Assembly: GCA_902615025.1 (NCBI GenBank)
Contig: CACMNV010000006.1
Location: forward strand, 1 to 64,000
Direction: 5' to 3'
Length of the DNA stretch: 64,000 nucleotides
Source of the DNA: an uncultured SAR116 cluster alpha proteobacterium
GTDB lineage: Bacteria; Pseudomonadota; Alphaproteobacteria; Puniceispirillales; Marisalimonadaceae
A program made the translations under genes and the position numbers. Under the pieces are notes generated by a model. That model had not been told where the DNA came from. It searched no databases and worked only from the letters and a program-made list of their open reading frames with translations. How positions within the stretch are numbered: the first letter of the stretch is position 1; each line of letters begins with the position of its first letter. Of the stretch, positions 18,975 to 28,531 are shown one piece after another.

Positions 18975-19637
18975 ATGAATAAATTATTTCATTATTTCTT
19001 ATGTCCTTCATCAAGATTTACAAGAATTATACTAATTGAAAAAAAAATAGATTTTAATTTATTTATTGAGAATTTTTCTGATCCAACTGAAGATTACTTA
19101 TTCAAAAATCCAGCTGGTTTCTTTCCAGTTTTAAATACATCTTTTAATGAAAATATAGTTGGATCACTAGTTATTGTAGAGTATCTTCAAAATTTGATGC
19201 TCTCACCTACATTAATGATTAAGAAAAATGAAAATGAAATTAGAAGATTACTTTTTTGGTTTGAGACAAATTTTAAAAATGAAATTATAATCCCATTATT
19301 AAAAGAAAAAGTTTTTGCAAGATTTGAAAAAAATTCTGTCCCAAGTAGCCAAGTGATTAGAGCTGCTAGATCAAATCTAAAATATCATATGCAATATTTT
19401 AATTATCTTATAAAAGAGCATGATTTTTTTGTTGATGATCAGTTGAGTTATGTAGATTTATTTTATGGAGCTAGTTTGACTGTTTTAGATTATATAGATG
19501 AATTAAATTTTTTTGAATTTGAAAAGTTAAAAAACTTGTACTCAATCGTAAAATCAAGACCAAGTTTTAAAAAAATATTAGCTGATAGAATTATAGGTGT
19601 TAATCCACATTCGGATTATCTTAAATTAGATTATTAA
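18975..19637 (+). CDS. Glutathione S-transferase family protein
   Basis: The 220-residue protein has a thioredoxin-like N-domain (LFHYFLCPSSRFTRIILIEK, with a Cys-Pro-Ser at the usual active-site position), a cis-Pro loop GFFPVL near 47, and a helical C-domain with a HDFFVDDQLSYVDLF segment. This is the GST fold; the SspA-like stringent-starvation branch is possible but cannot be separated by eye. It starts 13 bases after gltD and may be co-transcribed with it. Confidence 0.8.
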   Translation: MNKLFHYFLCPSSRFTRIILIEKKIDFNLFIENFSDPTEDYLFKNPAGFFPVLNTSFNENIVGSLVIVEYLQNLMLSPTLMIKKNENEIRRLLFWFETNFKNEIIIPLLKEKVFARFEKNSVPSSQVIRAARSNLKYHMQYFNYLIKEHDFFVDDQLSYVDLFYGASLTVLDYIDELNFFEFEKLKNLYSIVKSRPSFKKILADRIIGVNPHSDYLKLDY

Positions 19638-20380
19638 ATTTTCGATATTTTACTTATGAGAAGCTTGATTGTTTCTATTTCATCATATTTGGACAATCTA
19701 TGTATCCCATGTTTTTCAAGTATTAATTTAACATCATTTGATTTAGTTATTTTTTTTAAAACTTTTTCACTTAATTTACATGGCACTTCAGTATCCATCA
19801 TTCCATGATATAAATAAACGCTGCCTTTAAACTCTATTGGTGAATTCAATACAAGGTTATTTTCTCCATCTTTTATGAATTGGTAACTAATCTCTAAATC
19901 TTCACTTAATGAAAACTTATTATTGATGATTACTTCTTCTTTTTTTTGATCAGATAAAGTATTCCAAATAAGCTCTTTTGTAAAATCTGGCGCTATGGCA
20001 AGACCTATTAAAGAGTGAACATTTACTAATTTATTTTTTGCTAACGCTAACATGATCCATCCCCCCATAGATGAACCAACTAGTATTTGTGGACCTTTAG
20101 TTAATTTAGTAATTATAGTTTTAGCATCCAGTATCCAGTCACTTATTACAAAATCGTTAAATTTTCCAGACGAAATTCCATGACCTGAATAATCAAATCT
20201 TAGAAATGAGTGATTATTTTCAACAGCCCATTCTTCGAGTGCAACAGCTTTTTGACCGGTCATATCTGATTTTAAACCTGATAAGAATACTATACCTAAC
20301 TTCTCTCCATCAATTTTGTTGTATGCAATTGTTTGATTATAATTTGTTTTTAAAAATTTTGTCATGTATATAGATTGCAT
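19634..20380 (-). CDS. Alpha/beta hydrolase (serine esterase-like)
   Basis: The 248-residue protein has an alpha/beta hydrolase fold. The oxyanion strand is VFLSGLKSDMTG, the SFLRFDYSGHGIS segment follows it, the nucleophile elbow is VGSSMGGW (Ser near 103), the acid lies in YHGMMDTEVP, and the catalytic His is in KHGIHRLS. It resembles the small cytosolic esterases sometimes annotated as palmitoyl-ACP/CoA thioesterase ABHD10-like. Met6 at 20365 may be the true start because Met1 lies within 6 bases of the divergent glycosyltransferase start. The substrate is unknown. Confidence 0.8.
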   Translation of the reverse strand: MQSIYMTKFLKTNYNQTIAYNKIDGEKLGIVFLSGLKSDMTGQKAVALEEWAVENNHSFLRFDYSGHGISSGKFNDFVISDWILDAKTIITKLTKGPQILVGSSMGGWIMLALAKNKLVNVHSLIGLAIAPDFTKELIWNTLSDQKKEEVIINNKFSLSEDLEISYQFIKDGENNLVLNSPIEFKGSVYLYHGMMDTEVPCKLSEKVLKKITKSNDVKLILEKHGIHRLSKYDEIETIKLLISKISKI

Positions 20381-20385
20381 AGAAT

Positions 20386-21525
20386 ATGTTAAATAACAAA
20401 GTAATATTACAAATAGTTCCTGCCCTCAACAATGGTGGAGTTGAAAGAGGAGTTATTGAAACATCGAAATTTCTTGTTAAAAACAACAATAAATCTATTG
20501 TGATTTCCTCTGGCGGAGTTTATGAGCATTTAATCTCAAGACATGGAGGAATTTTATACAAATTAGATGTTCATTTAAAAAATCCTTTAAAATGGAAAAA
20601 ATTAAGAATTCAAGTAGAAGAAATAATTAAAAAAGAAAAAGTTGATTTGATTCACGTATGCTCAAGAGTGCCAGCATGGATTACATATCCCATAGCAGAA
20701 AATTTAAAAATTCCGTTTGTTACATCTGTACATGGTAGATTAAGAAATCAGAATTTTTTAAAAAATTATTACAATAGTATTTTAATCAAAGGTGATGTGA
20801 TAATTGCAATCTCAAAACACATCAAGGATAATATTGTAAATGTTTTTCCTAATGTAAAAGAAAAAGTGTCTATTGTTTATAGAGGTGTTGATTTAGAAAA
20901 TTTTAATCTCAATAATATTTCAAATACTAGGATAGTGAACCAGGCCAAATTATTAGGAGTTCGAGATGGTAGTCCTGTAATTTTAATGGCCTCAAGACCT
21001 AAAGCTTGGAAAGGGCATTTAATATTTATCAAAGCTTTATCAAAAGTCAAAATAGATTATCAATGTTTTCTAATAGGTGCACTAGATGGAGATGAAAAAT
21101 TCAAAAAAGATATTTATAAACAAATATCCAAACTTAATCTTGGAAATAAAGTAAAATTAACAAAATCCACAAATGATATTCAGTCAGCTTTTGTGTTAAG
21201 TGATATTGTGGTAATGCCATCTATTGATCCAGAACCATTTGGTAGAATAATAATTGAGGCTCAAGCTTTAAAAAAAATTGCAATAGGATTTGATCATGGA
21301 GGTGTATCTGAGAGTATTATTGATAATGAAACAGGCCTTTTAGCAAAACCCCTAGATGTAAATGATTTAGGAAAAAAAATTGAAACTGCATTACAATTCA
21401 ATAAAACTCAACGTAAAATTATAAATAATAATGCAATTAAAATTTTAAAAGAAAAGTTTAGTTTAGATAAAATGTGTACCGATACTTTAAATTTGTATAA
21501 AAATTGCATAGATAAGTATAATTAA
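20386..21525 (+). CDS. Glycosyltransferase family 4 (GT-B)
   Basis: Retaining glycosyltransferase of 379 residues. The N-terminal acceptor domain opens [16 protein letters not shown]. The C-terminal donor domain has [11 protein letters not shown] near 204, then [20 protein letters not shown] with the EPFGRIIIE (EX7E-like) signature, and GFDHGGVSE. Likely role is envelope polysaccharide or LPS sugar transfer at the cytoplasmic face; the sugar cannot be told. It ends 2 bases before the thrS start and may feed into the thrS operon, an unusual partner for a translation gene. Confidence 0.86.
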   Translation: MLNNKVILQIVPALNNGGVERGVIETSKFLVKNNNKSIVISSGGVYEHLISRHGGILYKLDVHLKNPLKWKKLRIQVEEIIKKEKVDLIHVCSRVPAWITYPIAENLKIPFVTSVHGRLRNQNFLKNYYNSILIKGDVIIAISKHIKDNIVNVFPNVKEKVSIVYRGVDLENFNLNNISNTRIVNQAKLLGVRDGSPVILMASRPKAWKGHLIFIKALSKVKIDYQCFLIGALDGDEKFKKDIYKQISKLNLGNKVKLTKSTNDIQSAFVLSDIVVMPSIDPEPFGRIIIEAQALKKIAIGFDHGGVSESIIDNETGLLAKPLDVNDLGKKIETALQFNKTQRKIINNNAIKILKEKFSLDKMCTDTLNLYKNCIDKYN

Positions 21526-21527
21526 TT

Positions 21528-23456
21528 ATGACAAATAATATTAATATTAAATTACCAAGTGGGGATATTAAATCATACTCTAATAAAATTACCCCTTCTG
21601 ATATTGCTGCAGAGATATCAATATCTTTAAAAAAAAATGCTATTATATCTAAAGTTAATAACGAATTATGGGATTTAGATAGATCAATTGATTTTGATTG
21701 TGATTTGGAAATAATTACAAAAGGCAATAAAGATTTACTTGAAGTTTTAAGACATGATGCTGCTCATGTAATGGCTGAAGCAGTTTTAGAATTATATCCA
21801 GATACTCAAATAACTATTGGCCCAGCTATTGATAATGGTTTTTATTATGATTTTTACAAAGAAAATAATTTCACTCCAAAAGATTTGGAATTAATTGAAA
21901 AAAGAATGCATGAAATTGTCGATCGAAATGAAGAAATTATTCGAGAAGTTTGGACACGAGAAGAGGCTATAAATTTTTTTAAAAAAAATAACGAAAAATT
22001 TAAATTAGAATTAATTAACGATATACCAGATGATCAAGAGATATCATTTTACAAGCAAGGAAATTTTATTGATTTATGCAGAGGACCACATTTTAAATCC
22101 ACCAAAATGCTTGGGCATGCATTTAAATTAACTAAATTAGCTGGGGCATATTGGAGAGGTGACAGTAATAAAGAGACACTTCAAAGAATTTATGGAACCG
22201 CTTTTTTTACCCAAAACGATTTAGATAACTATTTGCTAATGTTAGAAGAGGCTGAGAAAAGAGATCATCGTAAATTAGGAAAAAAACTTCAATTATTTCA
22301 TATGCAGGAAGAGGCTGCTGGATCAGTGTTTTGGCATCCAAAAGGGTGGTCAATATATCTTGAAATTGAAGCATACATGAGAAGAAAACTTGCTGATCAT
22401 AATTATAACGAAGTCAAAACACCACAAGTTATTGATAGAACATTATGGGAAAAATCTGGTCATTGGGATAAATTTAAAGAAAATATGTTTATGGTTGAAG
22501 GTGAGGGTAATAAAGTTCTAGCTTTGAAACCTATGAACTGTCCTGGCCATGTTCAAATTTTCAAACAAGGTGTTAAATCTTATAAAGACTTACCAATTAG
22601 AATGTCAGAATTTGGTTCATGTCATAGAAACGAACCTTCTGGAGCACTTCATGGAATTATGAGAGTAAGACAGTTTACTCAAGATGATGCTCACATTTTT
22701 TGTACTGATGAACAAATAACAGATGAATCACTAATTTTTTGTGATTTATTGAGAGATATTTATAAAGATTTTGGTTTTGATCAATTAAAAGTAAAATTTT
22801 CTGATAGGCCCGAAGTAAGAGCTGGCAGTGATAAAGTTTGGGACAAAGCCGAAAAGGCTCTTATAGAAGCTGTTAATAAAGCTCAATTAGATTATGATTT
22901 AAATCCTGGTGAAGGGGCATTTTATGGTCCAAAATTAGAGTTCGTTCTAATTGATGCAATTGGAAGAGAGTGGCAATGTGGAACATTACAAATGGATTTT
23001 GTTTTACCTGAAAGACTTGGTGCAACTTACATTGATAAAAAGGGAGAGAAAAAACACCCAGTCATGTTACATAGAGCTATTTTAGGCTCTATGGAAAGAT
23101 GGTTAGGTATATTAATAGAACAGTACTCTGGAAGATTTCCACTATGGTTAACACCTGTTCAGGTTTTTGTGTGTGCAATTACTGAAAAAGCAAACGAATA
23201 TGCTTTAGAATTAATAAATGAGTTAGAAAATAATAATATAAGATGTAATGTAGACCTTAGAAATGAAAAGATTGGATATAAAATTCGAGAACATTCAGAA
23301 AATGGTTGTCCAATAATTCTAATTGTTGGCGAAAAAGAAAAAGATAGTAATACAGTTGCAATTCGAAGACTTGGGTCTAACAATCAAGATTTTAAATTAT
23401 TTAAAGATTTTCTTCAAGAAATTAAGGTTGAGACTAAACCACCAGATTTAGTTTGA
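21528..23456 (+). CDS. thrS: Threonyl-tRNA synthetase
   Basis: Charges tRNA-Thr. The 642 residues show an N-terminal TGS domain, then the editing domain with [10 protein letters not shown] and the [10 protein letters not shown] segment. The class II catalytic core has a [10 protein letters not shown] segment, the motif 2 stretch [19 protein letters not shown], and zinc ligands Cys, His and His. The C-terminal anticodon domain begins [10 protein letters not shown]. The stop is TGA at 23454-23456; the downstream infC frame is the same phase and open from that TGA onward. No T-box or leader structure was seen, since the upstream gene is only 2 bases away. Confidence 0.98.
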   Translation: MTNNINIKLPSGDIKSYSNKITPSDIAAEISISLKKNAIISKVNNELWDLDRSIDFDCDLEIITKGNKDLLEVLRHDAAHVMAEAVLELYPDTQITIGPAIDNGFYYDFYKENNFTPKDLELIEKRMHEIVDRNEEIIREVWTREEAINFFKKNNEKFKLELINDIPDDQEISFYKQGNFIDLCRGPHFKSTKMLGHAFKLTKLAGAYWRGDSNKETLQRIYGTAFFTQNDLDNYLLMLEEAEKRDHRKLGKKLQLFHMQEEAAGSVFWHPKGWSIYLEIEAYMRRKLADHNYNEVKTPQVIDRTLWEKSGHWDKFKENMFMVEGEGNKVLALKPMNCPGHVQIFKQGVKSYKDLPIRMSEFGSCHRNEPSGALHGIMRVRQFTQDDAHIFCTDEQITDESLIFCDLLRDIYKDFGFDQLKVKFSDRPEVRAGSDKVWDKAEKALIEAVNKAQLDYDLNPGEGAFYGPKLEFVLIDAIGREWQCGTLQMDFVLPERLGATYIDKKGEKKHPVMLHRAILGSMERWLGILIEQYSGRFPLWLTPVQVFVCAITEKANEYALELINELENNNIRCNVDLRNEKIGYKIREHSENGCPIILIVGEKEKDSNTVAIRRLGSNNQDFKLFKDFLQEIKVETKPPDLV

Positions 23457-23501
23457 AAATTTTTTCAAAAAGTATATTTTATAACAACAATCATAGGAGA
23501 A

Positions 23502-24041
23502 ATTAGTATAAACGATTCAAAATCTAGCTTTTCAGCTAAAGATGGACCAAGAATTAATAATTCAATCTCAGCTCAACAGGTCCGATGCATAGATTCTCAA
23601 GGAAAACAATTAGGCATAATATCTATTCATGAAGCTCTTCAAGCAGCAAGTTCAATTGGTCTTGATTTAGTAGAAATACAACCAAATGTTTCACCACCCG
23701 TATGTAAGATATTAGATTATGGTAAATACAAATATGAATCCCAAAAAAGGAAAAATGAAGCTAGAAAAAAGCAAAAAACTATAGATGTTAAAGAAATAAA
23801 GTTGCGTCCTAATATAGATTCTCATGATTTTGATGTAAAAATTAAATCAGTTAAAAAATTTCTTGAAAATGGTGATAAAGTTAAAATCACTCTTAGATTT
23901 AGAGGTCGAGAAATGGTTCATCAAGAGCTTGGCAGCAATGTTCTTGATAGAGTAAAAGATGAGACTGATGCATTTAGTAAAATCGAGGCATTACCAAAGT
24001 TAGAAGGCAGACAAATGGTAATGGTTTTAGCTCCAAAATAA
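23502..24041 (+). CDS. infC: Translation initiation factor IF-3, non-ATG start
   Basis: IF-3 binds the 30S subunit and checks start codons. In frame with the conserved C-terminal part are DGPRINNSI, QVRCIDSQGKQLGI, DLVEIQPNVSPPVCKILDYG and KEIKLRPNIDSHDF, giving 179 residues from ATT at 23502. Between the thrS stop and Met101 there is no ATG, GTG or TTG. AGGAG lies at 23495-23499, 2 bases before ATT and 8 bases before an in-frame ATA at 23508, so either codon could be used. An AUU start that autoregulates IF-3 is established in E. coli, and the same logic probably holds here. Confidence 0.92.
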   Translation: MSINDSKSSFSAKDGPRINNSISAQQVRCIDSQGKQLGIISIHEALQAASSIGLDLVEIQPNVSPPVCKILDYGKYKYESQKRKNEARKKQKTIDVKEIKLRPNIDSHDFDVKIKSVKKFLENGDKVKITLRFRGREMVHQELGSNVLDRVKDETDAFSKIEALPKLEGRQMVMVLAPK

Positions 24042-24106
24042 AAATTTCTATATTTATTGTTGATTAGTTAATAACCATTGTATATAAGCAAGTTGGAGAG
24101 TAATTT

Positions 24107-24304
24107 ATGTCTAAATTAAAAACTAAGAGTGGTGCAAAAAAGAGGTTTAAAGTTACATCTTCTGGTAAAATTAAATCTGGTGCCGCATTTTTAAGTCATA
24201 ATCTTAGAAGAAGGTCTCAAAAAATGAAGAGGCAAGCTAGAGGTACAATGATACTTAGTGATTCTGACACAAAGATAGTTAAACAATTCTTACCATATTC
24301 TTAA
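24107..24304 (+). CDS. rpmI: 50S ribosomal protein L35
   Basis: Small basic ribosomal protein of 65 residues beginning [20 protein letters not shown], the classic L35 start, with [20 protein letters not shown] in the middle. GGAGAG precedes the ATG. It is in the standard infC-rpmI-rplT order; in E. coli this group is under L20 translational feedback, but no leader pseudoknot was verified here. Confidence 0.97.
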   Translation: MSKLKTKSGAKKRFKVTSSGKIKSGAAFLSHNLRRRSQKMKRQARGTMILSDSDTKIVKQFLPYS

Positions 24305-24316
24305 TGGAGTTATTCA

Positions 24317-24664
24317 ATGTCAAGAGTAAAAAGAGGCGTTACTAAACACGCTAGACATCAAAAAATTTTAAAGGCTGCAAAAGGTTATTACGGTGCCAGA
24401 AGAAAATTGTTTGGTGTAGCTCTTCAGGCTGTAGAAAAAGCTAGTGCTTATGCATATAGAGATAGAAGAGTCAATAAAAGAAATTTCAGATCTCTCTGGA
24501 TTCAACGAATAAATGCGGGTGTTAGACAGTTTGATATGAAATATTCTACATTTATTAATGGTTTAAAGAAAAAAGGTATTGAACTTGACAGAAAAGTTCT
24601 TTCTGAATTAGCTGTAAATGAGCCAGATGCATTCAAATTATTGGTAGATAAAGTTAAAAATTAA
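24317..24664 (+). CDS. rplT: 50S ribosomal protein L20
   Basis: The 115-residue protein begins [20 protein letters not shown] and continues with [13 protein letters not shown] and [20 protein letters not shown], the hallmark L20 sequence that binds 23S rRNA early in 50S assembly. GGAG is 9 bases before the ATG, and the gene lies 12 bases after rpmI. It precedes pheS, as in most alphaproteobacteria. Confidence 0.98.
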   Translation: MSRVKRGVTKHARHQKILKAAKGYYGARRKLFGVALQAVEKASAYAYRDRRVNKRNFRSLWIQRINAGVRQFDMKYSTFINGLKKKGIELDRKVLSELAVNEPDAFKLLVDKVKN

Positions 24665-24688
24665 CTTCTTTATTTAATCATATTTTCA

Positions 24689-25804
24689 ATGAGTGATGAT
24701 ACAAAAGATAAGATTGATTTAATTGCTGAAGAATCTATTACGAAGATTAGCAAATCAGAAAATTTAAATGAATTAGAAGATCTTAGAATTTTTTATTTAG
24801 GTAAAAAAGGTTTAGTTACATCTTTTTTAAAAACAATGAAAGATCTTGAACAATCTGAAAAGATTAACATTGGAAAAAAACTAAATTTACTGAAAAATAA
24901 ATTAATTGATAATATTGAAGAAAAAAAACTTCATTTGAATGATAAATTAATTCAACAAAAACTCTTAGAAGAAAAAATAGATATAACTTTAGAAAATGAT
25001 CATGAACAATATGGTACATTGCACCCATTATCTAAAACTGTTGATGAAATATCTGCTATTTTTGCAAACATGGGATTCTATATTGAAGAAGGTCCTGATA
25101 TTGAAACTGATTACTATAATTTTACAGCTTTAAATATTCCTTTAGAGCACCCTGCTAGACAAGAACATGATACATTCTATCTTCAACCAAATTCAGAAGG
25201 AACCAGAAAAGTATTAAGAACCCATACTAGTCCAGTACAAATTAGAACTCTAGAAAAAATTGACATTAATCAAGAAAAAGAAATTCGTGTTATTGTTCCA
25301 GGAAGAACATATAGATCTGATCATGATGCAACTCATTCTCCAATGTTTCACCAATGTGAAGGATTAGTAATAGGAGAAAATATAAATATGAGTCATTTAA
25401 AAGGAACTTTAATCGAATTTTTAAAAGTCTATTTTAATAGTAATAACCTTTCTGTAAGATTTAGACCTAGTTTCTTTCCTTTTACTGAACCATCTGCTGA
25501 GGTTGACATAGGCTATAAAAAACTCTCAGATGGAACACTGGATATTGGTCAGGGAGATAGTTGGCTTGAAGTATTAGGATCAGGTATGGTACATCCAAAG
25601 GTTTTAGAAGGGGTAGGTATTGATCCGAGTAAATATCAAGGATTTGCTTTTGGAATGGGTTTGGAAAGGCTGACTATGCTAAAATATAATATACCAGACT
25701 TAAGACCTTTTTATGACAGTGACTTAAGATGGTTAAAACATTATGGGTTCCTTGGAATTAACGAGACTAATTTACATTCAGGATTAAATGGTGTGTTTTC
25801 ATGA
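24689..25804 (+). CDS. pheS: Phenylalanyl-tRNA synthetase alpha subunit
   Basis: Class II aminoacyl-tRNA synthetase subunit with the catalytic site, 371 residues. An N-terminal coiled coil (residues ~1-90) is followed by HPLSKTVDEI, the motif 2 region VIVPGRTYRSDHDATHSP, QCEGLVIGENINM, FRPSFFPFTEPSAEVDI and motif 3 FGMGLERLTMLKY. The last 20 or so residues (WLKHYGFLGINE onward) extend slightly beyond the usual end. It overlaps pheT by 4 bases (ATGA), indicating translational coupling. Confidence 0.97.
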   Translation: MSDDTKDKIDLIAEESITKISKSENLNELEDLRIFYLGKKGLVTSFLKTMKDLEQSEKINIGKKLNLLKNKLIDNIEEKKLHLNDKLIQQKLLEEKIDITLENDHEQYGTLHPLSKTVDEISAIFANMGFYIEEGPDIETDYYNFTALNIPLEHPARQEHDTFYLQPNSEGTRKVLRTHTSPVQIRTLEKIDINQEKEIRVIVPGRTYRSDHDATHSPMFHQCEGLVIGENINMSHLKGTLIEFLKVYFNSNNLSVRFRPSFFPFTEPSAEVDIGYKKLSDGTLDIGQGDSWLEVLGSGMVHPKVLEGVGIDPSKYQGFAFGMGLERLTMLKYNIPDLRPFYDSDLRWLKHYGFLGINETNLHSGLNGVFS

Positions 25805-28203
25805 AATTCACTTTTTCTTGGCTAAAGGATCATTTGAACACATCAGCAAATGTAAATGAAATAGTTGAATGTTTAAATAAAATTGGGCTAGAAGTTAGTA
25901 ATCTTAAAATCTATAAGACCGATGTTAATAATTTAAAAGTTGCAAAGATAATTGATGTAAAAAAACATCCAAATGCAGATAAATTAAATGTTTGCACAAT
26001 TCAATTTGATGAAGAACAAACACAAGTTGTGTGTGGAGCGCCAAATGTAAAGTTAAATAAAAAATATGTTTTTGCACCATCCGGCACTTACATTGGTGGA
26101 ATTGATTATACTTTGAAAAAAGCAGTTATTAGGGATGTTGAATCTAATGGAATGCTTTGTTCAGAAAAAGAATTAGAGATTTCAGATGATCATAATGGTA
26201 TTATTGAACTACCTGACAGCATAAATTTGAATGACAATATTTCAAACTATTTGGGTGTTGATGATCCGATGATTGAAATTGAAATAACTCCAAATAGAGG
26301 AGATTGTTTAGGCGTAAGAGGTATTGCAAGAGACTTGTCAGCATTTGGTATTGGGGAATTGAAACCTTTGAAATTAAATAATTTAAATGGTGAATTTAAT
26401 TCTTCAATAAATTGGGAAATAAAACTTCCTGATAATAAAAAATCTTTATGTCCGTCTATTTTTGGAAGATCTTTTAGAAATGTAAAAAATATAAAATCCC
26501 CTCGGTGGATGGTGAATAGATTACTTGCTGTTGGTTTAAGACCAATTTCTTCTATAGTAGATGTAACAAACTATATAATGATGGATATAGGTCGTCCTTT
26601 GCACGCTTATGATGTAAATAAAATTAATGGTAATACTCTTACTGTTAGGGTCTCAGAAAAAGGAGAACAGTTTAACGCACTTAATGGAAAAACTTATGAA
26701 TTAGATAATTCAATGTTAGTTATAAGTGATGAAAAAGGAGTTGATGATCTTGCAGGGATTATGGGTGGTTTGAGAACAGGTGTTGATGAAAATACAACTG
26801 ATTTTTTTTTAGAAGCAGCAATATTTTGTCCAACTTCGATTGCAAAAACTGGACGATATTTAAACATTAATTCTGATGCCAGGTACAGATTTGAAAGAGG
26901 ATTAGATTTCAATTCCCCTGAAGTTGGAGTTATTTATGCATCTAAACTTATCAATGATATATGTGGAGGATCATGTAGTAATATAGTTTCTATTGCTCAA
27001 AAAAAATCTAATAAAGACATAAAATTTGACTTAAAAATTATAAAAAAGCTTACGGGTGTTGATATTGATGAAAGTAAAGTTGAAGATATTCTTACAAAGC
27101 TTGGATTTGAAGTTAAAAAAAATAATCAAAATTGGAATATATGCGTGCCTTCATGGAGAAACGATATCGAAAGAAGTGAAGATTTAGTTGAAGAAATCAT
27201 TAGAATTTTTGGCTATGAAAAAATACCAACAAATGTTTTGCCTATTAAAAATTATATTACTAAACCAAGTTTAGGTCATAAACAAAGATTAAGTCTTTAT
27301 TCAAGAAAATGTCTCTCAACAAGAGGTTTTAATGAAGTAATTACTTTTTCATTTTTAGATAAATTAAATGCTAAACAATTTGGAGGTGGAGGAGAAAATT
27401 TAAATTTAGTTAACCCTATTTCATCAGAATTATCAGATTTAAGACCTTCCATTATTCCAAATCTTATAAATGCATGTAATGAAAATATTAAAAGAGGTAT
27501 CATTAATTTATCTTTGTTTGAAGTTGGACCGATATTTAAAGGTGATAATTATGAAGATCAGTATAACGTTGTTACTGGGATAAGATGTGGTAATAAAATT
27601 AATAAAAATTGGAAAAATACTGAATTAAAATTTGATTTTTATGATATAAAGTCTGATATTTTGGCTGTTTTGAATGTTCTTGAGTTTCCGGTGTCACGGT
27701 TAAAAATATATAGTGAAGCACCTGATTATTTTCATCCTGGAAGAAGCGCTTTATTTAAATTAGGTAATATAACTATAGCTTCTTTTGGTCAGGTTAATCC
27801 TCTTTGTATAAACCAAAAAGATAGAAAAATAGAATTTTTTGCCTTTGAAATATATCTAGATAAAATTCCATCTCCAAAGAGAAAGGTATTTGCAAAACCA
27901 TTACTTAAGGTAAATTATTTACAATCTCTATCAAGAGATTTTTCATTTTTAATCAATAATGAATTAAATGTTGAGGATTTAATAAATGAAATTAAATTAG
28001 TTGATAAGATATTAATTCAAAAGATTTCAGTTTTTGATGTTTACCAAGGAAGTAATATTCCGAAAGATAAAAAATCTGTTTCATTGTCTATAGTAATTCA
28101 ACCTGAAGATAAATCATTAACTGATGATGATTTAGAAAAATTAAGTTTTAAAATTATTGATCGTGTATTTAAAACATTTGGAGCTGAAATAAGATCTTAT
28201 TAA
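25801..28203 (+). CDS. pheT: Phenylalanyl-tRNA synthetase beta subunit
   Basis: The 800-residue partner of PheS. It has an N-terminal tRNA-binding OB domain (KIIDVKKHPNADKLNVCTI), B3/B4 editing domains with ITPNRGDCLGVRGIARD, the B5 domain, a catalytically dead core, and a C-terminal FDX-ACB anticodon-binding domain (SLSRDFSFLINNE to FKTFGAEIRSY). Its start overlaps the pheS stop. Length and domain order are normal. Next comes tRNA-Thr on the opposite strand. Confidence 0.97.
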   Translation: MKFTFSWLKDHLNTSANVNEIVECLNKIGLEVSNLKIYKTDVNNLKVAKIIDVKKHPNADKLNVCTIQFDEEQTQVVCGAPNVKLNKKYVFAPSGTYIGGIDYTLKKAVIRDVESNGMLCSEKELEISDDHNGIIELPDSINLNDNISNYLGVDDPMIEIEITPNRGDCLGVRGIARDLSAFGIGELKPLKLNNLNGEFNSSINWEIKLPDNKKSLCPSIFGRSFRNVKNIKSPRWMVNRLLAVGLRPISSIVDVTNYIMMDIGRPLHAYDVNKINGNTLTVRVSEKGEQFNALNGKTYELDNSMLVISDEKGVDDLAGIMGGLRTGVDENTTDFFLEAAIFCPTSIAKTGRYLNINSDARYRFERGLDFNSPEVGVIYASKLINDICGGSCSNIVSIAQKKSNKDIKFDLKIIKKLTGVDIDESKVEDILTKLGFEVKKNNQNWNICVPSWRNDIERSEDLVEEIIRIFGYEKIPTNVLPIKNYITKPSLGHKQRLSLYSRKCLSTRGFNEVITFSFLDKLNAKQFGGGGENLNLVNPISSELSDLRPSIIPNLINACNENIKRGIINLSLFEVGPIFKGDNYEDQYNVVTGIRCGNKINKNWKNTELKFDFYDIKSDILAVLNVLEFPVSRLKIYSEAPDYFHPGRSALFKLGNITIASFGQVNPLCINQKDRKIEFFAFEIYLDKIPSPKRKVFAKPLLKVNYLQSLSRDFSFLINNELNVEDLINEIKLVDKILIQKISVFDVYQGSNIPKDKKSVSLSIVIQPEDKSLTDDDLEKLSFKIIDRVFKTFGAEIRSY

Positions 28204-28219
28204 TAATTTTATATGGTTT

Positions 28220-28295
28220 TGGTGCCGCCAACTGGATTTGAACCAGTGACCTCGTCATTACCAATGACGCGCTCTACCGCTGGAGCTATGGCGGC
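28220..28295 (-). tRNA. tRNA-Thr (GGT)
   Basis: On the minus strand the 76-base cloverleaf has acceptor GCCGCCA paired with TGGCGGC, anticodon stem CGTCA/TGACG around loop TTGGTAA with anticodon GGT, T-arm TGGTTCAAATCCA, and an encoded CCA. It lies between convergent pheT and the murA group. Confidence 0.97.
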
Positions 28296-28360
28296 TTATT
28301 TCGAGTTGATCTAGACATAACTCTAGAACTTAATTATTATATAGTAAAATTTTATTAATA

Positions 28361-28531
28361 ATGTCAAAAAAAACTATCAATAAAAAAGAAAAACTTTCTT
28401 CAGCATTGAAAGCAAATATAAAACTTAGAAAGACACAAATCAGTAATCGTGATGAAAAAAATATAAAAGGAAAAAGACTTTTAAAAGTTGGATATTCCAG
28501 CCTACTTCATAAAAAATTAAATAATGAGTAA
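28361..28531 (+). CDS. Small basic protein upstream of murA
   Basis: A 56-residue Lys/Arg-rich reading frame begins MSKKTINKKEKLSSALKANI and ends VGYSSLLHKKLNNE. Its stop overlaps the murA start by 8 bases, which suggests translational coupling. The LSSALKANIKLRKTQ segment recalls the ALRANLRRRKAQ-type small proteins found beside murA in other alphaproteobacteria, so I think it is real. The function is unknown. There is no strong Shine-Dalgarno before the ATG. Confidence 0.65.
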   Translation: MSKKTINKKEKLSSALKANIKLRKTQISNRDEKNIKGKRLLKVGYSSLLHKKLNNE

